Positions 28,778 through 36,964 of a stretch of 52,432 nt of DNA are shown piece after piece. The notes under the pieces were generated by a model. It was not told the DNA's origin and did not search any database. It worked only from the letters and a program-made list of their open reading frames with translations. Numbering within the stretch: the stretch's first letter is position 1; each line of letters starts with the position of its first letter. The position numbers and the translations under genes are program-made. The DNA is from a virus: positions 1-52,432 of IMG/VR virus record IMGVR_UViG_3300025096_003559. The stretch is one strand, 5' to 3'.

Positions 28778-29596
28778 TTAAAAGTTTTGTTTGTCCCAAT
28801 AAGGACTTTCGCGATCCAACTTAACGGGCAAATATTCACCAGAAAACCCAATCCAAGAATTAGTGGCACCATCAGTCAGTGCATCCGTGTGTTTTCCAGA
28901 GGCACCGTGAGAGGTCCACCAATCGGATTCGCGCATTACAAAATTGCCACCAAACTTCCTATCCCCACAAGCATGGATCCTTGAAACTTTTGAAAACATA
29001 GATAGCTGCCTGTGTTTTAGTCTATTTGTTCCTCCAAGGGGTCCACCAGCCCAGTCTGGTCTTGTCTGCTCTGTCCAGTCTCCCCAGTATTCCCAATGCC
29101 ATCTTTCATTAGGAATAGTTCTAATAAATCCAAATCGATAAGCATTTTTTACAAGCCATTCATAAACTTTACCTTGTTTGTTATAAATATTAAAATCTAC
29201 AGCAATTCCAGTTTGATGAGAAGCAAACCCAGGCTTAGAAACTAAAACTGAGTTTGTGCCTTGGCTGTGATTAAATAATGTTTGTTGTTCTTGCATTGTG
29301 CGAAAGCCGCTAGTGACGCGCAAGTCAATGCCTTCTTCGTTTGCTGCCTCTATCATGGCAATCAAATATACAGCGACTTCTTTTACAACGCTGTGTCCGT
29401 TAATTGTGACTAGGCTATATGCAGTACCAAGTCTACCACCCTTATAATATAAAACGAAGACTCCATCTGTGATTTTATAGTCGTCTAGACTCGCTATTGA
29501 TTCGCCGCCTGCCAGTGGTCCTTCGTTTTGTGCCATGCCAACACTAGAAACTTTTGGAGTTATAGAGGGTCTTTGTAATCTTGGTATTTGTGACAT
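28778..29596 (-). CDS. VanY-like M15 peptidase (D-Ala-D-Ala carboxypeptidase family), 272 aa
   Basis: This is a peptidoglycan peptidase of family M15. Residues about 90-172 hold the whole catalytic signature: SGFRTMQEQ (96-104), then SHQTGIAVDF with zinc ligands His127 and Asp134, then NERWHWEYWG with catalytic Glu164 and zinc ligand His167. The E-x-W-H form is that of the D,D-carboxypeptidase subfamily (VanY/M15B). There is no signal peptide, and about 95 residues precede the domain. About 100 residues after it (including a GLSCxDR-like Gly/His region, CGDRKFGGN) may anchor the enzyme to the particle. In a phage tail context it would locally digest the wall during entry, or less likely act in lysis. 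It lies five bases from a second M15 peptidase gene. Confidence 0.85.
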   Translation of the reverse strand: MSQIPRLQRPSITPKVSSVGMAQNEGPLAGGESIASLDDYKITDGVFVLYYKGGRLGTAYSLVTINGHSVVKEVAVYLIAMIEAANEEGIDLRVTSGFRTMQEQQTLFNHSQGTNSVLVSKPGFASHQTGIAVDFNIYNKQGKVYEWLVKNAYRFGFIRTIPNERWHWEYWGDWTEQTRPDWAGGPLGGTNRLKHRQLSMFSKVSRIHACGDRKFGGNFVMRESDWWTSHGASGKHTDALTDGATNSWIGFSGEYLPVKLDRESPYWDKQNF

Positions 29597-29600
29597 GATA

Positions 29601-31025
29601 TTATACTAGCTTAACACCTAACTGTTCAAGAGATAACTCAGGAGCATTGAGCGCGTATCCCCTCTTCATTAGAGCATCGATTTTTTGTTTCACAGCGTCA
29701 GAGACTACATTACTAAACTGAACATGTATTGGATCCCAGCCAGATCCTTCGATATTCCAGGATCCCCAATCTCCTCCCCACCTAAGATTCGCAATCTGCG
29801 CTATTGAAGGAATCCCGGAATTAATCCACTCTTGCTTGGAGTTGCTCACGTTGAGTCTGGAGCCGTTTGCCACTATGGGCGAAAAATCCAATGCCATACC
29901 AATGCCGTGATAACTTACTTTATCAGGGTGCGAGGCTGGCAGGCACTTGTTTTCCTCGCCCGAAACCGGGTCTACGTAGTCGCAAGACTCTGGGTCGGTT
30001 TCAGGAAGAGCCAGTTTTCGCTGATACTCATCATATAGAACTTGTTGTTGTTGGTAAGTGCGGTATGTGCTAGTTATTTCCATTTCTATTTTTGAATTAT
30101 TCCATGCCTGCCAGAAAAACGCCTTTATATAGTCTATGAAGTCAGGATGAAGTTTCTCAATGCCAGGGGCTCCACTATAGGGTTGTAGATGATGAGTTTC
30201 CTTGCCGGGAACATAGTCGGGTATATCATTATCATAATATCCCGCTAAAGTTTGAATTAATTCCGGCGATGCCGCAGCTTGGGGCCCAAACAGAGGAAGT
30301 ACATCTCCTTCTGGAACCACAATAGAGGGCTCCTCAACGCCCGCTGCGACTGCGAAATAAGTGGCGGACTCACGCTCATTTACCGTACCACCAAGTTCCC
30401 CCATGATAATCCGGCAAAAAGTGGCATCATCACAAATAACTTCTTTTAAAGTACACCCAGCACTCGTTTCTCGATTTTCATAATCGACTATAACAAGCGA
30501 ACCAGGAGGGGGTAGCGATTTTTTATATATATTACAAGTTTGATATAGATCAATATTTTTTATTTTTGGACCGAAATCCGTCTTAATAACTTGTGGCCGC
30601 CCTGGCCAACCCATTCTTAAAGGTATCCATACCCACGCTTTAACATTGTTTAAAAAATTAACTTGTGACAAGGATTCTATATACGAATCTTCTTCTTCAT
30701 ATCCAAGCTCCTTGAGGGCATTCGTGAATTCTCCCGAGATACCATCAAGAGGCGCAGCCACTGAACCAGGAGGAACCCTTTGGTTGCCGGGGCTGGTGCC
30801 GCCTGTCGTTGTATTCTGTAGTCCTGTATCTTGGTAGTCCAGAATAAATGCTCGATATCCAACGCCATTGTGGGTGAATGCCTGTTTAACATGCTCTTGA
30901 ACAGTGTTTCTTTGTAATATTCCGTCGATAGAAAGGTCTGTTATATTATAGTTTGTATAATTGCCATAAGCTTGTGAAGTGTCATCATTTAATAAAAACT
31001 CTATAAGGCTCGCGTCGGTGGTCAC
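29601..31025 (-). CDS. M15C-like peptidase with possible OB-fold tail region, 474 aa
   Basis: The C-terminal third is an L,D-endopeptidase-type M15C domain: STYRTYQQQQVLYDEY (319-334), SYHGIGMALDF with zinc ligands His373 and Asp380, and RWGGDWGSW followed by WDPIHVQF, giving Asp431 as likely catalytic acid and His434 as third zinc ligand. The WGGDW...D-x-x-H ending is like Ply500-type L-alanyl-D-glutamate peptidases, unlike the VanY-type neighbour. Residues about 125-215 (PLRMGWPGRP..., PPPGSLVIVDYENRE) look like an OB-fold module of the sort found in tail hub proteins, which would tie the enzyme to the tail. Start is GTG, overlapping the previous stop as GTGA, with a GAGGAGAAA Shine-Dalgarno. 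A tail-borne wall-cutting enzyme is likely. Confidence 0.85.
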   Translation of the reverse strand: MTTDASLIEFLLNDDTSQAYGNYTNYNITDLSIDGILQRNTVQEHVKQAFTHNGVGYRAFILDYQDTGLQNTTTGGTSPGNQRVPPGSVAAPLDGISGEFTNALKELGYEEEDSYIESLSQVNFLNNVKAWVWIPLRMGWPGRPQVIKTDFGPKIKNIDLYQTCNIYKKSLPPPGSLVIVDYENRETSAGCTLKEVICDDATFCRIIMGELGGTVNERESATYFAVAAGVEEPSIVVPEGDVLPLFGPQAAASPELIQTLAGYYDNDIPDYVPGKETHHLQPYSGAPGIEKLHPDFIDYIKAFFWQAWNNSKIEMEITSTYRTYQQQQVLYDEYQRKLALPETDPESCDYVDPVSGEENKCLPASHPDKVSYHGIGMALDFSPIVANGSRLNVSNSKQEWINSGIPSIAQIANLRWGGDWGSWNIEGSGWDPIHVQFSNVVSDAVKQKIDALMKRGYALNAPELSLEQLGVKLV

Positions 31026-31312
31026 TTGTATTTCTCCTCACTAAGCAGATCGAAGATTTCTGTTTTATCCAAATCGGATAAATCTGTAGTGCCACCTTGT
31101 TTCTTTTGCAACAATGTTACAACCTTAACAAGTTGTTCATTAGACCGCTGTAAGGTTTCAACGTACTTGGCAGCTACTTGACCGACTTCTCTATGTCGTG
31201 CTTCATCAGCACTTAAATACACAATTAGATCATTAAGTAGATCTTTCGTTATCTCGCGATCCTTGCGTATGTTGTCGATTGTTTCTTCAAGATAGTTGTC
31301 TATTTTTTTCAT
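31022..31312 (-). CDS. Small charged helical protein, 96 aa
   Basis: I do not recognise a family. The protein is rich in Lys, Glu, Asp and Leu and is predicted by eye to be almost wholly alpha-helical. A coiled-coil-like stretch runs over residues about 20-75 (DLLNDLIVYLSADEARHREVG..., ETLQRSNEQLVKVVTLLQKKQ). There is no signal peptide, membrane segment or Cys cluster. The stop overlaps the GTG start of the M15C-like peptidase gene (GTGA), so the two are translationally coupled. The gene follows the late sigma factor gene after a gap of about 37 bases. It could be a chaperone or assembly factor for the neighbouring tail protein, but only the coupling supports this. Confidence 0.7.
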   Translation of the reverse strand: MKKIDNYLEETIDNIRKDREITKDLLNDLIVYLSADEARHREVGQVAAKYVETLQRSNEQLVKVVTLLQKKQGGTTDLSDLDKTEIFDLLSEEKYK

Positions 31313-31349
31313 AATATTCGCACTCCACAGTAATTAGAAGCCCCAAGTA

Positions 31350-32036
31350 TTATATTTTTCCGTTTACCCAGTTTTTCTTAAATATGCGATATCTAATTCG
31401 TAATTTATTTAAGTTATTGACAACCTGTTTCGTATTTAGCCCAGTCAATTCTCTAAGATAGAGATATATAGCCTTTTTGTTATATATCATTTCATCTTCG
31501 TCAATAGAGTTCAAAAGTATTTTTACAGCCTCTAAAACCTTTTGTTCATTTTCTTTTAAATTGCCAGTATCCCAATTATCAATTTCAACCCAGAGTGACA
31601 TCCAAAATTCTTTTTCCTCTCTTTGCCTGTGATATTGGTTAGTAGTTACAAGACGCTCGCTCTCTATATCCTTTGGTAGTTCGTCATACAACACTTCCGT
31701 TCTAGCCCTTTTTGCGTTTTTTTTAACCTTGTGAATAAACCAATTTTTTGTAATTACACTAAAATATGAAAAAGCTTTGGAGCCCTTATTTGGATCATAC
31801 TTGTCTAATATGGTTGTCAGCCAAACTTTGCATTCGTCTTTTAACGAATCAATATTGGGCAAGTTTGTAAATTTGTATGTGTAGACAATCTTATCAACCA
31901 TCTCATTAAATGCGGGTCCAATATATTCAATATATAATTGGGTTCTTAATCTTTGATCATCTGTGGCTACATATTGAATTATAGCATTTTCATGATCTTT
32001 GGTAAAATAATGTTTACCCGATCTCTTTCTCGGCAT
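31350..32036 (-). CDS. Late-transcription sigma factor, T4 gp55-like, 228 aa
   Basis: The central region looks like sigma-70 region 2: an acidic/aromatic helix followed by LDKYDPNKGSKAFSYFSVITKNWFIHKVKKNAKRAR (about 78-112, key features D-P-x-K-G-x-x-x-F-x-Y-F and a basic C-terminal helix). This is the pattern of phage T4 gp55, which recruits host RNA polymerase to TATAAATA late promoters with the sliding clamp. T4 gp55 is 185 residues, so this one has about 40 more, mainly in the C-terminal half, which holds an LNTKQVVNNLNKLRIRYR segment that could be a helix-turn-helix. The first seven codons overlap the preceding gene. It would drive late structural gene expression. I did not find obvious TATAAATA boxes directly upstream of genes here. 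Confidence 0.75.
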   Translation of the reverse strand: MPRKRSGKHYFTKDHENAIIQYVATDDQRLRTQLYIEYIGPAFNEMVDKIVYTYKFTNLPNIDSLKDECKVWLTTILDKYDPNKGSKAFSYFSVITKNWFIHKVKKNAKRARTEVLYDELPKDIESERLVTTNQYHRQREEKEFWMSLWVEIDNWDTGNLKENEQKVLEAVKILLNSIDEDEMIYNKKAIYLYLRELTGLNTKQVVNNLNKLRIRYRIFKKNWVNGKI

Positions 32037-32379
32037 CTGCTTCCTCTTGTGTTTCTTCTACTGTATCTTCTTGCATACTTATTGTGCCTTCCGACAGGTC
32101 TTCTAATATTTCATTAAAAGTTTCATATTGTTCGACAATAAGTTTCGAATGTTTTATTAAATTCATGAGCGTGGGATCGCCATAATACATCTCCATGGCG
32201 TGCACGGACTCTATATGGTCTATAAAAGAACTATTGATATCCTGTAATGCGCTTATATTATCATACACATAAGACAGCTTTTGTAACACCTTGACTGCAT
32301 ACCACACCAACAAACCATTGAGCGCTAGCGAAATAAACAATGATATGATAGCTATCAACTCTATTTTTTCGGATTCCAA
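32014..32379 (-). CDS. Single-pass membrane protein with acidic tail, 121 aa
   Basis: Residues about 9-31 form one hydrophobic helix (IAIISLFISLALNGLLVWYAV), preceded by a short acidic N-terminus and followed by a helical domain of about 65 residues. The last 20 residues are strongly acidic (EDTVEETQEEADAEKE). I recognise no family. The stop overlaps the sigma factor start by about 23 bases and the start overlaps the zinc-ribbon gene upstream by about 19 bases, so the three genes are tightly coupled. It could be an inner-membrane protein made during infection or a small holin-like or spanin-like protein. Only one membrane span is seen and the lysis role is not supported by linkage to a soluble endolysin, so I leave the function open. 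Confidence 0.65.
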   Translation of the reverse strand: MESEKIELIAIISLFISLALNGLLVWYAVKVLQKLSYVYDNISALQDINSSFIDHIESVHAMEMYYGDPTLMNLIKHSKLIVEQYETFNEILEDLSEGTISMQEDTVEETQEEADAEKEIG

Positions 32380-32636
32380 TTCAATACCTCTTCTTTATAA
32401 GAACTCACTTCTTTTTTAGTATTCTTAATAAATTCATCAACAACTTGTCCTACGCGAGTCTTTTTTTCTTGTTTGTTCATGAAATTAATATTCTGCGGAA
32501 TGCGAACAACCTTAGTCTGAGGATCACACTCGCAGTGTTCGTCTAATTGTGAACAAGTCTCAATCACCTCTTTAAACGAATGAGCAACTTCAAATAGCGC
32601 TTCGCAGTCCAAACATTGATAAACATATTTTGGCAT
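32361..32636 (-). CDS. FmdB-like zinc-ribbon protein, 91 aa
   Basis: The N-terminus MPKYVYQCLDCEALFEVAHSF is the classic FmdB/CxxC_CxxC_SSSS type: an aromatic strand, then CxxC (Cys8, Cys11), an F-E-V strand and an acidic helix. Further Cys residues at 28, 35 and 37 would complete a zinc site, although the second half is C-x6-C-x-C and not a clean CxxC pair. The C-terminal 40 residues are charged and helical. Small proteins of this kind are frequent in bacteria and large phages and are usually described as putative regulators, with no proven role. The gene precedes the membrane protein and sigma factor genes in a coupled set. Function unknown. Confidence 0.75.
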   Translation of the reverse strand: MPKYVYQCLDCEALFEVAHSFKEVIETCSQLDEHCECDPQTKVVRIPQNINFMNKQEKKTRVGQVVDEFIKNTKKEVSSYKEEVLNWNPKK

Positions 32637-32647
32637 TATATATTAGT

Positions 32648-32902
32648 TTATTGCCAAGGTGCTTTATCGTCAATTGCGTCAATCCAGGCATCGAATACGT
32701 CGCTTTCAGATGTTTCATCATCAATATTTGCATTATGTATCACCGGAGGATTTCCTACTACCAGCCCATTTGGACTATCCGCAAGCTCCCATGCCTCTAA
32801 AACTGGCACAATATCACTTTGCTCTAAGAGGGATCTCTGTAGAGCCATCATCAAAGCTCCTATGGCTTGATTTGAAAGTTTAAATTTTTTAGTGTCAGAC
32901 AT
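32648..32902 (-). CDS. Small acidic protein, 84 aa
   Basis: I do not recognise this protein. It opens with a polar segment, has an amphipathic helical stretch (about 12-43: NQAIGALMMALQRSLLEQSDIVPVLEAWEL), then a Pro/Asn-rich linker (NGLVVGNPPVIHNANID) and an acidic, Trp-containing C-terminus (DVFDAWIDAIDDKAPWQ). There is no membrane segment. It lies 11 bases before the zinc-ribbon gene and overlaps the stop of the HldC-like gene upstream at 32902. I believe similar small acidic proteins occur beside structural genes in marine myoviruses, but I cannot give a function. Confidence 0.65.
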   Translation of the reverse strand: MSDTKKFKLSNQAIGALMMALQRSLLEQSDIVPVLEAWELADSPNGLVVGNPPVIHNANIDDETSESDVFDAWIDAIDDKAPWQ

Positions 32903-33297
32903 TATATCTCCTTTTGTTTTATTATATCTGTGGTTGAATAGCTTCCTATTCTATCAAAAAACAATAATTTTCCAGCATATTGTTGACCAACAACTGTTTT
33001 GTTTTTCCAGTCGGAGCCTATTACCATTATATCTGGTTTTGTCTCTTTAATCAAATTTTCTAATTCTTTTGTTGACTCAAACACCAACACTTCATCAATA
33101 GCGGATATTGATTCAAGGACATATTTTCTATCTTCAACACAATTTATAGGTCTGCCCTTTCCCTTATCCTGCTTAACTTTTTCATCAGAGTCAATACCTA
33201 TAATTAGTTTATTGCCCAAAGATTTAGCATATTTAAATAGCTCTATGTGCCCTCTATGCAAAACATCAAAACATCCATTGGTCCAAACGATTTTCAT
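32902..33297 (-). CDS. HldC/RfaE C-terminal-type sugar-phosphate nucleotidyltransferase, 131 aa
   Basis: This belongs to the cytidylyltransferase-like superfamily, closest in pattern to the adenylyltransferase half of HldE (RfaE domain II). From the chosen start the N-terminus reads WTNGCFDVLHRGHIELF, giving the HxGH active-site motif at His14-His17. An IGIDSDEKVKQDKGKGRPIN segment (substrate loop) and a C-terminal S-T-T-D-I-I complete the family pattern. The enzyme would join a sugar-1-phosphate, typically heptose 1-phosphate, to ATP. I chose the internal ATG at 33295-33297 because the 14 extra residues of the longer frame overlap the kinase gene, while this ATG overlaps the kinase stop as ATGA. 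The matching kinase is the next gene upstream. Confidence 0.85.
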   Translation of the reverse strand: MKIVWTNGCFDVLHRGHIELFKYAKSLGNKLIIGIDSDEKVKQDKGKGRPINCVEDRKYVLESISAIDEVLVFESTKELENLIKETKPDIMVIGSDWKNKTVVGQQYAGKLLFFDRIGSYSTTDIIKQKEI

Positions 33298-34040
33298 ATA
33301 ATGCTTACACCTCTTTTTTGCACAACCTTTGTGGCGCATTCGTTGGCAAAAATGATCGCTTTTTCTATAGAAGCGGATCTAGAATATTCAACTGCCAATG
33401 CTGCTAAAAAAGTATCTCCAGCGCCTGAGACATCTTTTACTTCAGTTTTTGGCACTGGATATACTACGCCCCTGTATCGGCACCCCTTGTGTCCGAGAGT
33501 CACGATTATTTTATCTTCTAGTTCGGCATTTATGTTTTGTTTAGAAGCTTGATATTCATGAATGTTTATTTTTATAGTAAAAATATCGTTGCAAAAGTCT
33601 CCTATTATCTTTTTGGTATCCAGAAAAACCAATGGATGTTGCTGTGAGATATATTTAATATTCTCTTCGGACAAAACTCCTTTATTATAATCAGATATGA
33701 CAACACAGTCATATGAATTATAATCAATATTTTTTAAAGTGTTTTTAGTAATTTTTCTATATTTGTCTTCATTGCAATCAAGTCTCATAAACATATGGTT
33801 CGTCCTTAAATCAATTAATCTTGTTTTTGTTATTGATTCCCAGCCCCTATTTGTACAGATATCTACATTACAGCCCAATGACGCAATATTGTTTTTAACA
33901 TTAGCCGCCATTCCCCCATTTTCAGTTGAACTAATTAAATTGAAAATCGGTACTGGAGCTTCGGGGCTCAAACGATTACATGTGCCATATTTAAACACAT
34001 CTTTACAAGAATCTCCAATTACAAGTATCCTGTTTGACAC
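33294..34040 (-). CDS. HldA-like (RfaE domain I) PfkB-family sugar-phosphate kinase, shortened, 248 aa
   Basis: The protein has a GDSCKDVFKYG opening, then S-P-E-A-P-V-P (24-31), a GGMAANVKNNIASLG substrate-site motif (42-56), and the PfkB signature DVSGAGDTFLAALA with catalytic Asp209. This matches the kinase half of HldE, which phosphorylates heptose 7-phosphate at C1. It has 248 residues where the usual HldE kinase domain has about 315. Part of the shortage is just after the GGxAANV motif, where the G-x-D-x-x-G segment is missing. Start is GTG with an AAGAGGTAA Shine-Dalgarno that overlaps the previous stop codon. The gene overlaps the nucleotidyltransferase gene by four bases. A split kinase/transferase pair would activate a heptose. 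Activity is uncertain because of the deletion. Confidence 0.8.
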   Translation of the reverse strand: MSNRILVIGDSCKDVFKYGTCNRLSPEAPVPIFNLISSTENGGMAANVKNNIASLGCNVDICTNRGWESITKTRLIDLRTNHMFMRLDCNEDKYRKITKNTLKNIDYNSYDCVVISDYNKGVLSEENIKYISQQHPLVFLDTKKIIGDFCNDIFTIKINIHEYQASKQNINAELEDKIIVTLGHKGCRYRGVVYPVPKTEVKDVSGAGDTFLAALAVEYSRSASIEKAIIFANECATKVVQKRGVSII

Positions 34041-34043
34041 ACA

Positions 34044-35084
34044 TTACCTCTTTAAAAACTTTTTGCCGTTTCTAACTTGCTCTCTCCAATACTCAAGAAG
34101 ATCTTTCATAGTTGTTTCAAATGGGACTTCTGGCTTCCATCCCGTATGTTTTTCAAATTTTGATGTATCTGGTACTTGAAGATCCGCATCAATGGGTCTA
34201 AGTCGCTCAGGATCTGTGTGGATCTCTATGTTGTTAACAGTAGAAAGGCTTATAAGATATTTTAACATATCTCCGACTGTACAGGAAAAAGCACCCCCAA
34301 TATTATAATACTCACCAGCAATAGGGTTTTTTGTAACAAGCATATAATATGCTCTGACCGCATCTCTAACATCAGACCACGTTCTTAAAGAGTCTAGATT
34401 CCCAACCTCTACCACTGGTGGTAACATTTTTGCCTCAATCATGGCAATTTGTTTTGCAAAGGTAGATTCGGCAAAAACATCTCCCCTACGAGGTCCAGTA
34501 TGAGTAAACATTCTAGTTGTCATAACCGTCATTCCATACGCCTCTGCATAGAACCTTCCAATTAAATCGGTGCCCACTTTCGATATAGCATATGGAGAAG
34601 CTGGGTGGAAGCCCACCTCTTCATGAATTGGTAAATATTCTTTTGGCACTCTTCCAAAAACTTCCGACGAAGCACAAACATGAATTATAGGATCTAAATT
34701 TAATTTTTTAATGGCATCTAAAACCTTTGCTGTTCCTATAATATTGGTTTCTAATGTTTCTAAAGGTGAATCAAAGCTGGTTTTTGGATAGCTTTGAGCC
34801 GCCAAATGAAATACATAATCTGGTCTTGTTTTTTCAAATATGGATAATAGAGAACTTAAATCATTAATATCTCCATACACCAGTTCAATATTGTTTTTAT
34901 TATTAATCTGGTGCATCAAGTGTTCAATGTTATCCATACGATCATTCCATCGTACTAGCCCGTATATCTTCCAGTCAGTGTTATCAAGCAAATAATCTGC
35001 TAAATGAGAACCAACCATTCCTGTAATTCCAGTTATAAGAGCTTTTTTTTGGTTATCAGATTGCATTTTGGCACTGTTGTTCAT
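34044..35084 (-). CDS. GDP-mannose 4,6-dehydratase-like SDR, 346 aa
   Basis: An extended short-chain dehydrogenase with the glycine motif GITGMVGSHL (19-28), a SSEVFG segment with catalytic-type Ser/Glu (139-144), and Y-x-x-x-K as YAISK (Tyr165, Lys169). The TGPRRGDVFAESTFAKQIA stretch (PRRGDVF-type) matches the GDP-mannose 4,6-dehydratase/GDP-4-keto-6-deoxymannose reductase group. The family converts GDP-mannose to GDP-4-keto-6-deoxymannose; relatives in Campylobacter do the same to GDP-heptose. The length (346) is typical. It is the only canonical, fully equipped SDR-type sugar enzyme in this cluster. The start could also be ATG six codons later. It overlaps the radical SAM gene upstream and precedes the kinase gene by three bases. 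Confidence 0.8.
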   Translation of the reverse strand: MNNSAKMQSDNQKKALITGITGMVGSHLADYLLDNTDWKIYGLVRWNDRMDNIEHLMHQINNKNNIELVYGDINDLSSLLSIFEKTRPDYVFHLAAQSYPKTSFDSPLETLETNIIGTAKVLDAIKKLNLDPIIHVCASSEVFGRVPKEYLPIHEEVGFHPASPYAISKVGTDLIGRFYAEAYGMTVMTTRMFTHTGPRRGDVFAESTFAKQIAMIEAKMLPPVVEVGNLDSLRTWSDVRDAVRAYYMLVTKNPIAGEYYNIGGAFSCTVGDMLKYLISLSTVNNIEIHTDPERLRPIDADLQVPDTSKFEKHTGWKPEVPFETTMKDLLEYWREQVRNGKKFLKR

Positions 35085-36954
35085 CTATATTATATGTTTC
35101 AACCAAATTAAATAAATTTAAAGCAGAAAATTGTTTTTTCCAATAATCGGACTCAGCTAAAAACTTCATAGCTTTGGATCTTCTAACAATCGCATCTTTT
35201 TCGTTACCTAATTTTTCTTCCACTATGCCAAGAAATAAGTTGGCAATTGGATTGTTATAAGTCATTCGATCACATATGTCTATTAATATTGCTCTTTTTT
35301 TATTTAATTTTGCCTCTTCGTTCATCTGTAATATTGGTTCATAATTAATCCAATAATCTACAAGTAACCAAATATCATGCAACTCTTCTCTTGTTGGAAC
35401 TTTGTTTAGTTCGTATACATCGAATGGGTTAACAAAATTATTAGCCTGCTTTTTCTGAGCCTTTTCTTTAATTCTTTGATTATTTGTATGTCTGACAACA
35501 AAAAGCTTGGAGCTATCCTTATCTTTATCTTTATTCCTTTTTATTGTTGAGTCTTCGATGATGCCTAGTTGTACCATCTGATCATAAATTTCTGTTGATG
35601 GTAATGGTGAAAGTAATTGTACGCCATACCAGTCTAAGCCGACTCTTTGTGACATTTTAACAGTTTCCAAAATTTGTCCCAATGTTTCATTGGGAAATCC
35701 TATTATTAAAAATCCTCTTGTAAATATTTGAGGATATTTATCCATCAGTTCCCCAACTTTGTAATAATGTCTCACTCTTGACGGCTTGTGCACTGTTTTT
35801 AATATATCATCATTGCCAGTTTCTAAGCCAAATGTAAGCCCGATACATCCAGATCTCGAAGCGGCTTCAATTAGTTCTGGATTCTTTGCGGCGGCTGATG
35901 TTATTATTCCATTCGAGGCACACCAAGTTAAGTCTAAATTTTTATCTGCCAACGTATTAAACAAGTCTAATGTTCTATTCGTTTTCCACAATAAATCGTC
36001 ATCAATCCAAGTGACGTGACCAATGTCATATTTTTGATTTAAATCAATGATTTCGTCAACAACTGTATTGACTTCTCTTGAGCGAACACTTTGTCCATTA
36101 AAGTTTCTCACACTACAAAACGAACATCTTGCTCGACATCCTCTATTCGATAATACAGAAGCTGAACGGGTGTCTTTTTGAAGCCATGATCTATAAGAAC
36201 CCACCTCGCCCAACTGACTATAATTGCCAATTTCTAATTCATCATAATCAGGTTTGGCATTAATTTGATAAGAGTTTGGGGGTGCCCTTTTAGATATAGA
36301 ATAATATTTCATATCTTTTAAAATAGCAATCTGACTAAGGGAATTAGCGCTTGACTTTCCGTTAACAACATCAATAAAGTCACAGAAACTTTCGTCTCCC
36401 TCATATAAACCAACAAAATCAATATTTGGTGCCTCTCGTAAAAAATATTCAGGCGCATTTGTAATATGAACGCCGCCCGCAATAATTGGGAGCTTTGGAC
36501 ACTCCTCTTTTATGTAATCTGATGTTCTAATAATCATTTCATGACCCATCGTGAACATACACGTAAGACCTATCAAATCTGGCTGGAAGGTTTCTATTTT
36601 TTGTTTTAGTGTAGAACGCCAAAGAGACGCTGCGATCTCTCCGCATGCCTCATCATCAATGTTTATAGTATCATTGCTCAATTTGTTTAAAATTTCATAA
36701 TTTAGATCCAAAATGTTTACGTTATAACCTCTATTTTTCAGATTAGTACATAATACAGCTAGCCCATAAGGTTGCCATGTATAATATCTTTTATTTTTAA
36801 TTTGCCTTATTTCAAGATGTTCCGTATTTAATGGCAGCGGCTGCACTAAAAGAATATTCTTGCAGCTATTTCTATCAAACAATCTATCAATTTCAGATAT
36901 AAAAATATCCTTTGTTTCATTGCTATGTTCTACATCTTGCGTAATTGTGGTCAT
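35056..36954 (-). CDS. B12-binding-domain radical SAM protein, 632 aa
   Basis: Residues about 33-200 look like a B12-binding Rossmann domain (NILLVQPL, GLAVLCTNLKNRGYNVNILDLN, AGGVHITNAPEYFLREAP and FVGLYEGDESF). Then comes the radical SAM domain with the cluster motif at Cys273, Cys277 and Cys280 (CRARCSFC). About 200 residues follow the barrel. I do not see the DxHxxG cobalamin loop, as in many B12 radical SAM enzymes. The family includes C- and P-methyltransferases and other radical rearrangement enzymes; the substrate cannot be read from sequence. It is one of three such proteins in this cluster. The stop overlaps the dehydratase start by about 29 bases; ten bases separate it from the HemN-like gene upstream. 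Confidence 0.85.
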   Translation of the reverse strand: MTTITQDVEHSNETKDIFISEIDRLFDRNSCKNILLVQPLPLNTEHLEIRQIKNKRYYTWQPYGLAVLCTNLKNRGYNVNILDLNYEILNKLSNDTINIDDEACGEIAASLWRSTLKQKIETFQPDLIGLTCMFTMGHEMIIRTSDYIKEECPKLPIIAGGVHITNAPEYFLREAPNIDFVGLYEGDESFCDFIDVVNGKSSANSLSQIAILKDMKYYSISKRAPPNSYQINAKPDYDELEIGNYSQLGEVGSYRSWLQKDTRSASVLSNRGCRARCSFCSVRNFNGQSVRSREVNTVVDEIIDLNQKYDIGHVTWIDDDLLWKTNRTLDLFNTLADKNLDLTWCASNGIITSAAAKNPELIEAASRSGCIGLTFGLETGNDDILKTVHKPSRVRHYYKVGELMDKYPQIFTRGFLIIGFPNETLGQILETVKMSQRVGLDWYGVQLLSPLPSTEIYDQMVQLGIIEDSTIKRNKDKDKDSSKLFVVRHTNNQRIKEKAQKKQANNFVNPFDVYELNKVPTREELHDIWLLVDYWINYEPILQMNEEAKLNKKRAILIDICDRMTYNNPIANLFLGIVEEKLGNEKDAIVRRSKAMKFLAESDYWKKQFSALNLFNLVETYNIDEQQCQNAI

Positions 36955-36964
36955 AGTTTATTCG

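Noticed and set aside
32014-32379. Holin
   Set aside because: Only one membrane span, an acidic tail and no adjacent soluble endolysin or spanin; a lysis role is not supported.
32902-33339. Longer start (GTG or similar) for the nucleotidyltransferase
   Set aside because: The extra 14 residues overlap the kinase gene by more than 40 bases and precede the conserved WTNGCFD strand; the ATG at 33297 overlaps the kinase stop as ATGA.
33739-34179. 146-codon plus-strand frame
   Set aside because: It overlaps the PfkB-like kinase and the GMD-like gene, both of which have clear motifs on the minus strand.
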